64,000 bases of DNA from a candidate division WOR-3 bacterium (GTDB lineage Bacteria; Hydrothermota; Tepidihabitantia; Tepidihabitantales; Tepidihabitantaceae), in assembly GCA_013177935.1 (NCBI GenBank), contig JABLXZ010000002.1, forward strand, positions 1-64,000, in the 5' to 3' direction. The notes beneath the pieces were generated by a model that was not told the DNA's origin, made no database searches, and saw only the letters and a list, made by a program, of their open reading frames with translations. Position 1 is the stretch's first letter, and the number at the start of each line of letters is the position of its first letter. The position numbers were made by a program, and so were the translations under genes. This document shows, one piece after another, positions 35,247-43,884 of this stretch.

Positions 35247-35798
35247 TCAGCCCACCAGTTGCTCGTAAAAATCGACCCTGCCGACACCAAAAGGAAAGTT
35301 TGCCACCCGCTGCCAGGAACCGTCCGGCAGGGTGCGGAGCAACACCACCGAATCAACAACCCCTAAACTCCTGCCCACACTCTGCACCTCTTTAATTAAA
35401 GAGTCCCACTTTTCCTCTTCCGGAACCCGGCAAACCACAAGATACACATCCCGGGACTCATCATTCTTTATTAAAGATACCGGCTCAACACCCGTGATAC
35501 TTTTCCGCAACTCCAGCACCGCCTCCTGTCCCTGGGTTACATCACCAAGTAGAAGTTCACCCTGGCGGTGCCAGTTGTCGCACACAATCGCAATCGGGTG
35601 TAACTTCCTTCGCGTCTCACTCAAACAGTTTACCATTGTAACCACATCACCCAACGCAACCGGCACCCAGGGCAAAACAACCGGAATGTGCGGCTCCAGC
35701 TGAAATAGACCGGGCGCAAACCGCTCCCGCAATCGCAAAAGTTCCTTATCCTGTTGTAATTTAGGGAAACTGACAACACTAAACTGCACCGCCCTCAT
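35247..35798 (-). CDS. 2'-5' RNA ligase/2H phosphoesterase-like protein, degenerate
   Basis: 183 aa. The layout resembles LigT/2H proteins: an N-terminal FPKLQQDKELLRLRERFAPG, then PHIPVVLPW where 2H enzymes have H-x-T, and a second half ending in DSVVLLRTLPDGSWQR. The second H-x-T is not visible and the first reads H-I-P, so it may be non-catalytic. The ATG at 35798 lies seven bases after TATAAT, so the message is predicted leaderless. Assignment is by fold impression only. Confidence 0.4.
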   Translation of the reverse strand: MRAVQFSVVSFPKLQQDKELLRLRERFAPGLFQLEPHIPVVLPWVPVALGDVVTMVNCLSETRRKLHPIAIVCDNWHRQGELLLGDVTQGQEAVLELRKSITGVEPVSLIKNDESRDVYLVVCRVPEEEKWDSLIKEVQSVGRSLGVVDSVVLLRTLPDGSWQRVANFPFGVGRVDFYEQLVG

Positions 35799-35805
35799 CT
35801 AATAA

Positions 35806-35833
35806 ATTATACCAAATCTCTAACCCCTTGCAA
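35806..35833 (-). promoter_or_regulatory. Promoter of the 2H-like gene, leaderless arrangement
   Basis: TTGCAA, a 16-bp spacer, TATAAT, then seven bases to the ATG. Confidence 0.7.
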
Positions 35834-35864
35834 TACCTGCAGATGTCTTAATAATCCGATTGAC

Positions 35865-36848
35865 TCAGCCGACGCGCAACGCCTGGGTCGTTTCCTCTTC
35901 AAGCGGTGCCACCTCAAAAACCCGGTTACCAGCCCGCACCTTTAAGCGGGGCAGGTTTTTGCCATCCGAGTACCGGGCACAGAGCCGGGCAGCAACTTCC
36001 ACATCTTTGTCGTCACCACCCTGCCAGACAACCACCACCGGTCCCGCGACATCAACCGGCTCAATCACCACATCATTGGCATTAATTAAATTGGTGATTA
36101 CCCTGTTTTCCATCTCATTTCTGCCCACGACCACCTTCCGGCCTGAAGGCAGCCGGAAATGCCTGCCCACCTTTAACAGATTCATATCGCGCAAACTGTC
36201 TTCGTTATGGGCAAACGCATCTTTCAACCTCTGAGCAAAGTTTTTATCGGTGAGAAGGCAACCACCCGCAGGACAGGGATAATCTTTGATACCGTAATGG
36301 GCAGCCAGGGCAATCTGGGGCTTGCGCGACCGTCCTTGAATCGCCAGAAGTTTCTGCCGGTCAACCCAACCTTCTATTTCCGGAATCGTTGGCTCCAGCA
36401 GTTTTGCCGAGAGTGGCCGCAAAACCCTGCCCTGCAAGCCGGACTCCCGTTCAATCAACTTCAAAGCCTGCAGATGCTGGGACATAGGCCTTTCGCCTAA
36501 AACCTCACCCGTGAAAACAAACTGGGCGCCAATCTCCTCCATATACTCCTTTGCCCGCCTAAAGGTAAAAATCCGGCAGTCAATGCACGGGTTCATTGCC
36601 GAGCCGTAACCGTGGCGGGGCTTTTTTATCATCTGGATGTACTCTTCACCCTTTGCCACCACCTTCAAAGGGATACCTAACTGCTCGGCTGCCCGCCGCG
36701 CCTCATGGCGACACCCTTTCCTGGTGCAGGTACAGAACGGACTGACAAAGTTCAGACCAAAAACCTCAATACCCTGGTCCAGTATCACCCGGCAGGCAAG
36801 GATGGAATCCAGCCCGCCCGAAAGTAACGAGACCGCTTTAACCTTCAC
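35865..36848 (-). CDS. ThiI/MnmA-like PP-loop tRNA-thiolation protein with NFACT-R-like tail
   Basis: 327 aa. The PP-loop SGGLDS (10-15) starts an adenylating ATPase domain. Cysteines are grouped as CTCTRKGC, CIDC and CPAGGC. The last motif, followed by LLTDKNFAQRLKD, is typical of the DUF814/NFACT-R-containing ThiI-like proteins. The C-terminal ~110 residues (VGRHFRLPSGRKVVVGRNEME) match that RNA-binding part. By family it probably makes a sulfur-modified tRNA base; the exact position is unknown. GTG start at 36848 directly at the predicted transcription start. It diverges from lepB. Confidence 0.75.
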   Translation of the reverse strand: MKVKAVSLLSGGLDSILACRVILDQGIEVFGLNFVSPFCTCTRKGCRHEARRAAEQLGIPLKVVAKGEEYIQMIKKPRHGYGSAMNPCIDCRIFTFRRAKEYMEEIGAQFVFTGEVLGERPMSQHLQALKLIERESGLQGRVLRPLSAKLLEPTIPEIEGWVDRQKLLAIQGRSRKPQIALAAHYGIKDYPCPAGGCLLTDKNFAQRLKDAFAHNEDSLRDMNLLKVGRHFRLPSGRKVVVGRNEMENRVITNLINANDVVIEPVDVAGPVVVVWQGGDDKDVEVAARLCARYSDGKNLPRLKVRAGNRVFEVAPLEEETTQALRVG

Positions 36849-36854
36849 AAGTTT

Positions 36855-36882
36855 ATTCTACCCGTATCCACCTCTGGGTCAA
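36855..36882 (-). promoter_or_regulatory. Promoter of the ThiI-like gene, leaderless arrangement
   Basis: TTGACC, a 16-bp spacer, TAGAAT, then six bases to the GTG at 36848. Confidence 0.75.
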
Positions 36883-36920
36883 CAGTAAGGGAAATCTACT
36901 CTCTTCGCCTACCCAGATGC

Positions 36921-36948
36921 TTGACTTTACCTTACCCTTTTCTAAACT
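36921..36948 (+). promoter_or_regulatory. Promoter of lepB, leaderless arrangement
   Basis: TTGACT, a 16-bp spacer, TAAACT, then eight bases to the ATG at 36957. No Shine-Dalgarno sequence. Confidence 0.65.
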
Positions 36949-36956
36949 AACCTGTT

Positions 36957-37781
36957 ATGGCTGATGGATTTGGCAGCGGTGTAAAACGTTTCTTTCGCGA
37001 GTGGACCCCGGTCATTATCGCCGTCCTTCTCATCCGTTCATTTCTCGTTGAGGCGTTTATGGTTCCCACCGGCTCAATGGAAGACACCATTTTGGTCGGC
37101 GACTTTATGCTCGTCAACAAATTTGTCTATGGGGTCAAAATCCCTTTCACCGACCGTACCCTTATCCCCGTCTCCAGCCCGAAACGCGGGGACATCGTCA
37201 TCTTCCGGTTTCCGGTTGACCCGGATATGCCGGTTGACTCCCTGCACCCCAACCGCTATGCTCGCATTTTCCCGTCCTGGTTACCGCTACTGCCTCTGTT
37301 CTGGGATAAACAGACCAACTTCTTCACCTGGTACACCCCGCGCAACTTTGTCAAAAGGTGCGTTGCGGTTGCCGGTGACACCGTTGAAGTACGCAACAAA
37401 GAACTGTTTATCAACGGTAAAAAAGTGGTTGCACCCTATGCGGTCCACAAGTTCTACTACACCCTGCCTCCCTTGCCTCAGGAGTTGAAGCCCGACTTCC
37501 AGCACCTCTGGGAAAACCGCAGTTTTTACCGTTCGGAACTTTCGCCCTATGTTCGGGACAACTTTGGTCCGGTGGTTGTACCCGAAGGCCACATCTTTGC
37601 GATGGGTGACAACCGGGACAACTCTGAAGACTCCCGCTTCTGGGGACCGCTGCCTTTACGCTATCTCCGGGGAAAACCGCTCGTTTTGTACTTCTCATCC
37701 AGCGCCGCTCCCAACATCGCCCGCATCATCATCTCACCCTGGGCAATTCGGTTCAATCGGATTGGCAGGCTCGTCCGTTAA
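36957..37781 (+). CDS. lepB: Signal peptidase I
   Basis: 274 aa. An N-terminal transmembrane helix (~17-33) precedes the catalytic Ser40 (MVPTGSMEDTIL). The general-base Lys133 lies in FVKRCVAVAGD, and GDNRDNSEDSRFWG is the C-terminal signature. It removes signal peptides of exported proteins at the periplasmic face, which fits the many exported proteins here. It is predicted to be leaderless. Confidence 0.95.
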   Translation: MADGFGSGVKRFFREWTPVIIAVLLIRSFLVEAFMVPTGSMEDTILVGDFMLVNKFVYGVKIPFTDRTLIPVSSPKRGDIVIFRFPVDPDMPVDSLHPNRYARIFPSWLPLLPLFWDKQTNFFTWYTPRNFVKRCVAVAGDTVEVRNKELFINGKKVVAPYAVHKFYYTLPPLPQELKPDFQHLWENRSFYRSELSPYVRDNFGPVVVPEGHIFAMGDNRDNSEDSRFWGPLPLRYLRGKPLVLYFSSSAAPNIARIIISPWAIRFNRIGRLVR

Positions 37782-37785
37782 ACCC

Positions 37786-38508
37786 TTGTCCGGCATCACC
37801 GTCACCGTCCCGTTTGGCAGCGAACCGGACTGGCGATTTGGCACCCAGCCTATGCCTTACACACCGGAAGATGCGGAAAGGTTTGTAAGCATCATTGTTC
37901 GGGAAATTCGCTCCCGGAGCAAATCGTATCGCAAACACACCTTCACCACCATCTACTTTGGTGGCTGTGGACCGTCCTGCCTCACCCTTGACCAGTTGTA
38001 CCGGATTTTACAGGCGCTCTATGACCACCTTGTAATCCAGCCTGAAGAACAGACATTAGTTGTTTTACCCGACACCGTGGATCTGGCACGGGCAAAGGTT
38101 TTGCGCGAGTCCGGATTTGACCAGGTGACATTACGGCTCAACCTTGATGCCCAAACCCTGCCCGAAAACGACTTTTTAATCCTGCGCGACACAAACTTCT
38201 TCTCGGTTGGACTGGAACTACCCGCCTCAATCCCGGAAGAAACCTTAACCCGCATCCTTGCGCTCAAGCCCGACCATATCACCTTTTACCCTGCACCAGC
38301 CAGCCCCACATTGAACGAAAAACTCGGCGCCAACTACCACCAGTACCTGCCCGGACACTTCTCATTACCCGGCAAAGAAAACCACCACCTTATCGCCTTA
38401 GTCAGCGACAAACCGGTTCTCGGGTTCGGTCCGGGCGCATTTAGCCGAACAGCGGGCAAAAACGCCGAAAATCCTAAATCATTTTCCGAATATCTGTGTT
38501 CGGTCTGA
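37786..38508 (+). CDS. HemW-like protein lacking the radical-SAM cysteines and C-terminal domain
   Basis: About 240 aa from the TTG at 37786, which gives an N-terminus (SGITVTVPFGSEPDW) that aligns with the HemW opening (..LYIHIPFCxxxCxYC). All three iron-sulfur cysteines are absent: the PFC position is PFG and no C-x-x-C follows. The next motif TIYFGGCGPSCLTLDQLYRI matches HemW TIYFGGGTPS and supports the family. It is also shorter than HemW (~370-400 aa) and lacks the C-terminal HemN domain. It is thus probably a haem-binding or structural relic rather than a radical enzyme. It follows lepB closely. The same frame extends upstream inside lepB, but only by overlap. Confidence 0.65.
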   Translation: MSGITVTVPFGSEPDWRFGTQPMPYTPEDAERFVSIIVREIRSRSKSYRKHTFTTIYFGGCGPSCLTLDQLYRILQALYDHLVIQPEEQTLVVLPDTVDLARAKVLRESGFDQVTLRLNLDAQTLPENDFLILRDTNFFSVGLELPASIPEETLTRILALKPDHITFYPAPASPTLNEKLGANYHQYLPGHFSLPGKENHHLIALVSDKPVLGFGPGAFSRTAGKNAENPKSFSEYLCSV

Positions 38509-38510
38509 CT

Positions 38511-39230
38511 TTACCGCCGCAATGACGCCTTGGAAAAAAGCGCGGGCGGAATTGAAATATCCTGTTGAATTTCTTCAATGACAAATTCGGTGCCGGCTCC
38601 GGTTTTCAACAGGTCGCGGAAGACCACCCGGGTTGCAACCCAGCGGCTATCAATCCATTTTGTCTCAAGAACCTCGGCTCTTTTGAGCGGCTTGCCGCTC
38701 TTGGAAAACCGCTCCTCTTTAAGCACAATTAACCTTTCCCGGTCCACCCAAATTTTTCGTTTTGGATAAGCAACATCCGGACTTCGGGCGTTGAGTTCCA
38801 ATACCCAGACCGGCCTGGAATCAATTGAATCGCTGCCCGTTGTGACCGCTCTGTAAATCGGGCGCAAACGCGGCTCCTCCATCATATCCTCATAAGACAA
38901 ATCCGAACCTGCTACTGACTGGCGTAACATATGACCGGAAATGCGGATTGTCCGGTCCGATTCTGGTGTGTAAATCCAGAGGTCACGCCCTAACTTTAAC
39001 ATCTTCGTGCCCTTTTCCCGTTCCGGTGCCAGATACTCAACAAAGGCGCTGTCACCCCGGCTGTAAGAACGGATGCGCACGGTCCGCACGCCCCTTCTGC
39101 CGGTGATGCGCATACTGGCAACAACCATCCGGCTTTTGGTAAAGGTGTTTTCATCAATTCGGCTAAGAAGCGAATCGCCATCGGGTAGGTTCATACTGAA
39201 AAATATGAGCAGAGCCAAAAATGTGTTCAT
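38511..39230 (-). CDS. LolA-like outer-membrane lipoprotein-sorting protein
   Basis: 239 aa with a signal peptide (FLALLIFFSMNLPDG). The region SFVEYLAPEREKGTKMLKL-like and LWIYTPESDRTIRISG, then KIWVDRERLIVLKEE are typical of the LolA/LolB-like lipoprotein-carrier fold (PF17131 type). It follows two FtsX permeases and a LolD-type ATPase and overlaps the preceding stop by ATGA. By context it should receive lipoproteins or lipids from the ABC exporter in the periplasm. Confidence 0.82.
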   Translation of the reverse strand: MNTFLALLIFFSMNLPDGDSLLSRIDENTFTKSRMVVASMRITGRRGVRTVRIRSYSRGDSAFVEYLAPEREKGTKMLKLGRDLWIYTPESDRTIRISGHMLRQSVAGSDLSYEDMMEEPRLRPIYRAVTTGSDSIDSRPVWVLELNARSPDVAYPKRKIWVDRERLIVLKEERFSKSGKPLKRAEVLETKWIDSRWVATRVVFRDLLKTGAGTEFVIEEIQQDISIPPALFSKASLRR

Positions 39231-40498
39231 TCAGAAAACTCCTTTGCCAGTCTTGCGGTTGAACGCCGGAAAATCCCCAGCCCGGAAATCGCACTGCCCA
39301 GAAATGTCGCGATTAAACCGGGCAGGAACCCGACGAAGAAACTTGTCGGTGTAATTCGGGCGCGCAGCACCTCACTTATTACCACCGTGGTATTTTTCAT
39401 CATCCCGCCAATGTTAAGCCCGATTTTCTGTAGATAATACGCCGGCACCAACCCGATAAGTGTACCTGCCACCGAACCGACCAGCCCGATAAAAAACGCC
39501 TCGGCAAGAAGCGAAAAATAAAGCGCCGGTTTGGACTCACCCAGAGCCAACCGGATGCCAATCTCACCGTAGCGCCGCAGTGAGCCCATCAATCCGGCAT
39601 TCCAGAGCACCACCGCCATCGCCATAATGAATATCAGGACAATCAAGCCGGTTGCGCCCGCAACGATGTCAATCAGCGAGCCTAAATCACTCGCCTCGCG
39701 CAAAGACCGCATTATTGGTGCAAATTCGTCCTCAATGCCGGTTAAGCCGGTGTTGTACTCCCGGGCAATTTGCACCGCGCGTCGGTCGTCATAAACTCCG
39801 TCCGCAAAGAATCCCACAATTTCGCTCGCACCATCTTCAAGCCCGAGCACCTCCTGTACGCCTTCTAATTTACCAATAACCATACTGCGGTCTAAAGCGG
39901 TAACACCAAACCGCACCGTACCCGCAAGGGTGAAGTCCGCAATCGCCATACCGCCTTCGGCGGTCATTGATATCAGGCTAACACGCGCACCCGGAGAAAT
40001 TCCCAGCCGCTGGCACAAATCCTCGCTGAGCAAAATCTCGCGGCTCTCTTGGGGAACCCTGCCCCGCACCAGCGCCTTCTGCAACTGGAGAAGTTGATGC
40101 TCAACCGAACCCGGTGTCAGGTCAACTGCTAAACCGGTAACTGGTACCTGTGCCCGGGTCATACCAAGAGAATCGGGCACATCAATTAAGCCGCTGAACC
40201 GGATGCGTTCGGTCCAGATGATATCAGAATACTTGCCCTTCAACTCCGCCTTTAACCCCTTGACACCGAACAGCGCGGTCTCCAGTGTACCGGATTCGCC
40301 TTCCTGCGCCTGTGCCCGGGTCGTTACCATTAAATGGCCCGTCACCAGTCGGGCGGTTGTGTCAAAAACGCTGTCCTGCGTCCCGCGCAAATAGGCGTCA
40401 AGAAATACCACCAGTGCAACACCAATCGCAACCGTCAGGAAGGGGAAAAGGCTTCGGCTGCGGTCCCGTATCAGTCCTTTAATTATAAAACCGGTCAT
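39227..40498 (-). CDS. FtsX/MacB-type permease (LolC/E-like), second copy
   Basis: About 423 aa starting at ATG 40498 (MTGFIIKGLIRDRSRS), which overlaps the upstream stop (ATGA); the frame is open further but the extra 54 codons read like antisense of the neighbour. One N-terminal helix (FLTVAIGVALVVFLDAYL), a large periplasmic domain and three C-terminal helices (e.g. LIVLIFIMAMAVVLWNAGL, SLLAEAFFIGLVGSVAGTLI) fit the MacB/LolCE fold. It probably forms a heterodimer with the next permease. Confidence 0.88.
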   Translation of the reverse strand: MTGFIIKGLIRDRSRSLFPFLTVAIGVALVVFLDAYLRGTQDSVFDTTARLVTGHLMVTTRAQAQEGESGTLETALFGVKGLKAELKGKYSDIIWTERIRFSGLIDVPDSLGMTRAQVPVTGLAVDLTPGSVEHQLLQLQKALVRGRVPQESREILLSEDLCQRLGISPGARVSLISMTAEGGMAIADFTLAGTVRFGVTALDRSMVIGKLEGVQEVLGLEDGASEIVGFFADGVYDDRRAVQIAREYNTGLTGIEDEFAPIMRSLREASDLGSLIDIVAGATGLIVLIFIMAMAVVLWNAGLMGSLRRYGEIGIRLALGESKPALYFSLLAEAFFIGLVGSVAGTLIGLVPAYYLQKIGLNIGGMMKNTTVVISEVLRARITPTSFFVGFLPGLIATFLGSAISGLGIFRRSTARLAKEFSE

Positions 40499-41664
40499 AC
40501 CCATTTTCCCCGGAGAGCATCGGTTGGCTTCAGTTTCAAGATGCGCCGGGTTGGCAGATACGACACAAATGTCGCCGTAATCAATACGAGAATGGTTGTA
40601 CCGAGAATCAAACCCGCGGTCCATGCCGGATACATTCGCTCTTCCAGCGCAAACCCCCACTGATTTCCGCCCGGCATTGCCAGCCCATAAGCACTTAGAT
40701 AAAGGAACAGTGGCGTACCGTAAATCGCACCCAAAAGCGCTGCCAGCACCCCGTACACCGCACCCTCAAAGGTGAACATCGCAATCACCGCACCGCGCGT
40801 CATTCCCAGCGCGATGAGCGTACCAATCTCCCGGCGCCGGCGGAAAATGGAAAACACCTGGGTGTCAAATATCGCCAAGAGTGCCAAAAGAAATAGTACA
40901 ATAAACATAATTGACTGCCCCACGGTCTTCGTCTTTATCATCTGCCGCAGGTCAGACAGGAGAAATTCGGTCGTATAAAACTTCCAGCCTTCCGCCACCG
41001 GCGGTGGTTTAACACCGGGTTTAAGAACCACGACTGTTGCCTGCCTTTCCAGCCCGGTTAGCAACTCAAGCTGCTTTAAGGGCAACCACACCTGACCCTG
41101 GTCAATTGTGCCGACACTTGTCTGCATTATTCCCGCAACCCGAGCCTCACGGGCATCAAATGCGCCCTCTTTATCCCGCCACTGCAGCGTCAAATAATCA
41201 TCAACATTGACATTTAACTTCTTTGCCATCTGCGCCCCTAACAAAACCGGTAAATCACCAGTTGAGTCAGCGAGTACTTGTGTGGGAATCTTCAAAACGG
41301 TCTGCGGCGTGGAAATCCCTTTAAGCAGTACCGGCACCATCCTTCCCTGAACAAAAACCGTCCCGGGAACAACAAGAATCGCCACCGCCTGCCCTGATTC
41401 AACCAGATGGGCAATCGTTTCCGGCAACACCCGGTGCGCATTCTCAAATGTGAGCGGGTCGTATGGGTCAAAACCTTCACACCAGAACTGACCGCCCCCG
41501 AACTCAAAATCGATTGACGCCCTCTCTGCCTGACGGTTAACCCCTTCTAATAGCCCCTGACCAAAGATAATCGCAACAAACGCCAGGGACAGGGCAAAAC
41601 CATTAAGCCAGGTTCTAACTCCTGCCCCGCGCAGGTTGCGCAGTGCCAGTTTGATCGCACTCAC
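40495..41664 (-). CDS. FtsX/MacB-type permease (LolC/E-like), first copy
   Basis: 389 aa; GTG start overlapping the LolD stop. N-terminal helix (GFALSLAFVAIIFGQGLL), a MacB-PCD-like periplasmic domain (~50-250), and three C-terminal helices (SIMFIVLFLLALLAIFDTQV; AVYGVLAALLGAIYGTPLF; GLILGTTILVLITATFVSYL). Overlaps with both neighbours show tight operon coupling. Confidence 0.88.
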   Translation of the reverse strand: MSAIKLALRNLRGAGVRTWLNGFALSLAFVAIIFGQGLLEGVNRQAERASIDFEFGGGQFWCEGFDPYDPLTFENAHRVLPETIAHLVESGQAVAILVVPGTVFVQGRMVPVLLKGISTPQTVLKIPTQVLADSTGDLPVLLGAQMAKKLNVNVDDYLTLQWRDKEGAFDAREARVAGIMQTSVGTIDQGQVWLPLKQLELLTGLERQATVVVLKPGVKPPPVAEGWKFYTTEFLLSDLRQMIKTKTVGQSIMFIVLFLLALLAIFDTQVFSIFRRRREIGTLIALGMTRGAVIAMFTFEGAVYGVLAALLGAIYGTPLFLYLSAYGLAMPGGNQWGFALEERMYPAWTAGLILGTTILVLITATFVSYLPTRRILKLKPTDALRGKWV

Positions 41665-42362
41665 CCTTTGACCTCCTCATCTGCCACCACCGCACCGTCC
41701 ACCAGTTTAATGCGGCGCCGCAAAAACTTAATTACCTTATCGTCGTGGGTAGAAAAGATAAATGTGGTACCCAGTTCCTGGTTGAGTTTTACCATTGTGG
41801 TGAGAATATGATGGGAGTTCTCGGCATCAAGGTTGGCGGTTGGCTCATCGGCAAGGATAAGTTCGGGCTCTTTTACCACCGCCCGGGCAATTGCCACCCT
41901 TTGACATTCACCGCCGGACAACTGGGACGGTTTGGAGTTTGCACGGTCTGCCAGCCCAACCCATTCCAGCGCCGCCATCACCTTTTTTCTTCGTTCTTTT
42001 GCCGGTATCTTTAAGAGCAAAAGCGGGAACTCAACATTTTCGTAAACGGTATAAACCGGCAGCAAATTGAAGGTCTGAAAGATAAAGCCAATATGCCGGC
42101 TGCGCAGTTCTGCTGCCCGCTGTGGGGAAAGCGACTCCACCCGTTCATTCAGCACCAGAACTGAACCGGCACTGGGCGCATCCAGGGTTCCAATGATATT
42201 AAGCAGAGTGGTTTTGCCCGAACCGGAAGGACCGATAACGCCACTGAACTCTCCGCGGCAAAACTTTAAACTTACCCCTTTGAGCGCCACCAGTTCCTGT
42301 CGTCCCATCGGGTAACGCTTTACAAGGTTAATCGTTTCAACAATAACTCGGCTGTCGTTCAT
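41661..42362 (-). CDS. LolD/MacB-type ABC ATPase
   Basis: 233 aa. Walker A GPSGSGKTTLLN, signature LSGGECQRVAIARA, Walker B LILADEPTANLD and the switch His (FSTHD) are all present. RHIGFIFQTFNLLPVYT is the LolD/MacB Q-loop type. ATG at 42362 with GACAGGAGTGG upstream. It powers the pair of FtsX-type permeases. Confidence 0.93.
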   Translation of the reverse strand: MNDSRVIVETINLVKRYPMGRQELVALKGVSLKFCRGEFSGVIGPSGSGKTTLLNIIGTLDAPSAGSVLVLNERVESLSPQRAAELRSRHIGFIFQTFNLLPVYTVYENVEFPLLLLKIPAKERRKKVMAALEWVGLADRANSKPSQLSGGECQRVAIARAVVKEPELILADEPTANLDAENSHHILTTMVKLNQELGTTFIFSTHDDKVIKFLRRRIKLVDGAVVADEEVKG

Positions 42363-42374
42363 TTTCCACTCCTG

Positions 42375-43373
42375 TCAATGGTTAAAAAATACCTGTCCAA
42401 CTATACCGTTTGTCTTTCCCACCGCATTGAAATAACCGGTAATAAGAAACTGCCAGTTATCCAGAGTATGCTGCCAGCCTAAATAAATATAAGGCTTGCG
42501 CTCCTGCCAGTCAAAAAATGTCAACTGATTCAGGTTGTCGTTGAGCCCGAGTGGATAGGTTAAAGAGAGCGCTGAGAGATGTTGCCAGTTGGTATGATTA
42601 TGGGTTGTCATATGTTCCAGAAGAACGGTCAACCCATTGCCAATTCCAAAGGTATAGTCCACACCACCCATTATCTGCCCCTGCCATCGCTTGCCCGTGT
42701 GTACCAGCGCACTCTCAAACCAGACCCCAGGACCGATGTCCCAGCGTCCATCCAGACCAACCTTGTCTTCCAGTACCGTATCACCCTCAACAACCGTCCA
42801 GCGATGATGAAAACTACCGGCCATCTCGCCACCCGACAAAGCCTTTTCCAGTCGGGCACCCGCCTCAGGAAACCATTTCGGGGTCGGTGTTGTTTCCAGC
42901 CCTTTGGGCTTTGAATTACCAATAAGCCCCCAGAGCCAGACATTGTCATTGCCCGAATAACCCCGGTACAGCATACCGTAAACACCTGCCGTAGTCTGAA
43001 GCGGGTCGCGCGGGTCAATTCGGTCAAACCAGCGTAAGGGCCGTAACATCACCGCCGAGCCGAAGTTAATCTGTTGCAGACCAAGGCGCACCTCAGAACG
43101 CTCGGTACCATAACTTAAAAAAAGCCGATAGAGGTCTATCTCCGCACGACAACTGGTGTTCCTGGAATGAACTGCGCTTCCGATGACCGCACGCACCGAA
43201 GCCACAAAATCAAGACTGCCCGTTGGGGTTACAAATTTGTACTCAACTCTGGGCCGGTATTCCCCCTCCATATTTATGGAGCAATGCCTTAACGAATCAC
43301 TGATGCCGATTTGCCCGGTTGCCTGGCCGTGGAACTCAAAAATACCGCTGATAAGCGCGATAAATAAAAGCAT
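42375..43373 (-). CDS. Outer-membrane beta-barrel protein of the Lol-like operon
   Basis: About 332 aa from the ATG at 43373 (a TTG lies one codon upstream). A short signal (LLFIALISGIFEFHG) is followed by many amphipathic strands, e.g. EVRLGLQQINFGSAVMLRPL, PYIYLGWQHTLDNWQFLITG and the terminal IVGQVFFNH. I do not recognise the family, but it resembles porin-like barrels (DUF-type outer-membrane proteins). It lies 12 bp upstream of the ABC genes, so it may be their substrate or outer-membrane partner. Confidence 0.65.
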   Translation of the reverse strand: MLLFIALISGIFEFHGQATGQIGISDSLRHCSINMEGEYRPRVEYKFVTPTGSLDFVASVRAVIGSAVHSRNTSCRAEIDLYRLFLSYGTERSEVRLGLQQINFGSAVMLRPLRWFDRIDPRDPLQTTAGVYGMLYRGYSGNDNVWLWGLIGNSKPKGLETTPTPKWFPEAGARLEKALSGGEMAGSFHHRWTVVEGDTVLEDKVGLDGRWDIGPGVWFESALVHTGKRWQGQIMGGVDYTFGIGNGLTVLLEHMTTHNHTNWQHLSALSLTYPLGLNDNLNQLTFFDWQERKPYIYLGWQHTLDNWQFLITGYFNAVGKTNGIVGQVFFNH

Positions 43374-43458
43374 CAAAACGCCAGTTTAACATCCTCTAAT
43401 ATCCGAAAATTGTAGCAATCCCAGCTCTGTATTACATCCCGGTCAAAAAAGTTCTCTC

Positions 43459-43872
43459 TTAGCCGGAAGAGGAGTAGCGGTTGATTCCCCGAATCATCAG
43501 TTTCATCTTGGAAATCTGGTCCGCAGGCTTCGGTGCCACAAACTTCACCCACTGCTCCTGATTGGACTCAAGGTTTATTTGATGCCAGCCCCAGGGGTCA
43601 TCAAGTTGCACGCCATTCTGGTCGTAAAAAAGCATCTTGACCTTACCGCCGATTGGCATATGCCAGCCATTCTTCAACAGAACATTGACAATCAATGCCC
43701 CGCCACTCTCTTCTTCTTTCACATCCAGCACCCGGATGTCTGACGCCAGAACCGGGTTGTTGATTACCCAGCGCCGGCTTTCGGTCTCCCGGTTTATCCA
43801 TAATGAGTTAATCGTTGTTGAACAGGCGAGGATAAGCATCAAACCGCCTGCCACAGCCCAGAAACTTTTCAT
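43459..43872 (-). CDS. YcfL-family (DUF1425) lipoprotein
   Basis: 137 aa with a lipobox (MLILAC, Cys17). After a linker comes VNNPVLASDIRV-like then GGALIVNVLLKNGWHMPI, KVKMLFYDQNGVQLDDP and WVKFVAPKPADQISKMKLMIR. This is the YcfL Ig-like fold. YcfL genes lie next to LpoB genes in many genomes, and here LpoB is two genes upstream. Strong ribosome binding site (AAAAGGAGGTTAG). It is the last gene of the seven-gene envelope operon. Confidence 0.78.
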   Translation of the reverse strand: MKSFWAVAGGLMLILACSTTINSLWINRETESRRWVINNPVLASDIRVLDVKEEESGGALIVNVLLKNGWHMPIGGKVKMLFYDQNGVQLDDPWGWHQINLESNQEQWVKFVAPKPADQISKMKLMIRGINRYSSSG

Positions 43873-43884
43873 TCTAACCTCCTT

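Noticed and set aside
37549-37785. HemW-like gene starting inside lepB
   Set aside because: The upstream part reads as the shifted frame of lepB, and the family match begins at 37786.
40499-40660. N-terminal extension of the second permease
   Set aside because: It is antiparallel-looking sequence over the end of the first permease; the ATG at 40498 overlaps the preceding stop as in the rest of the operon.
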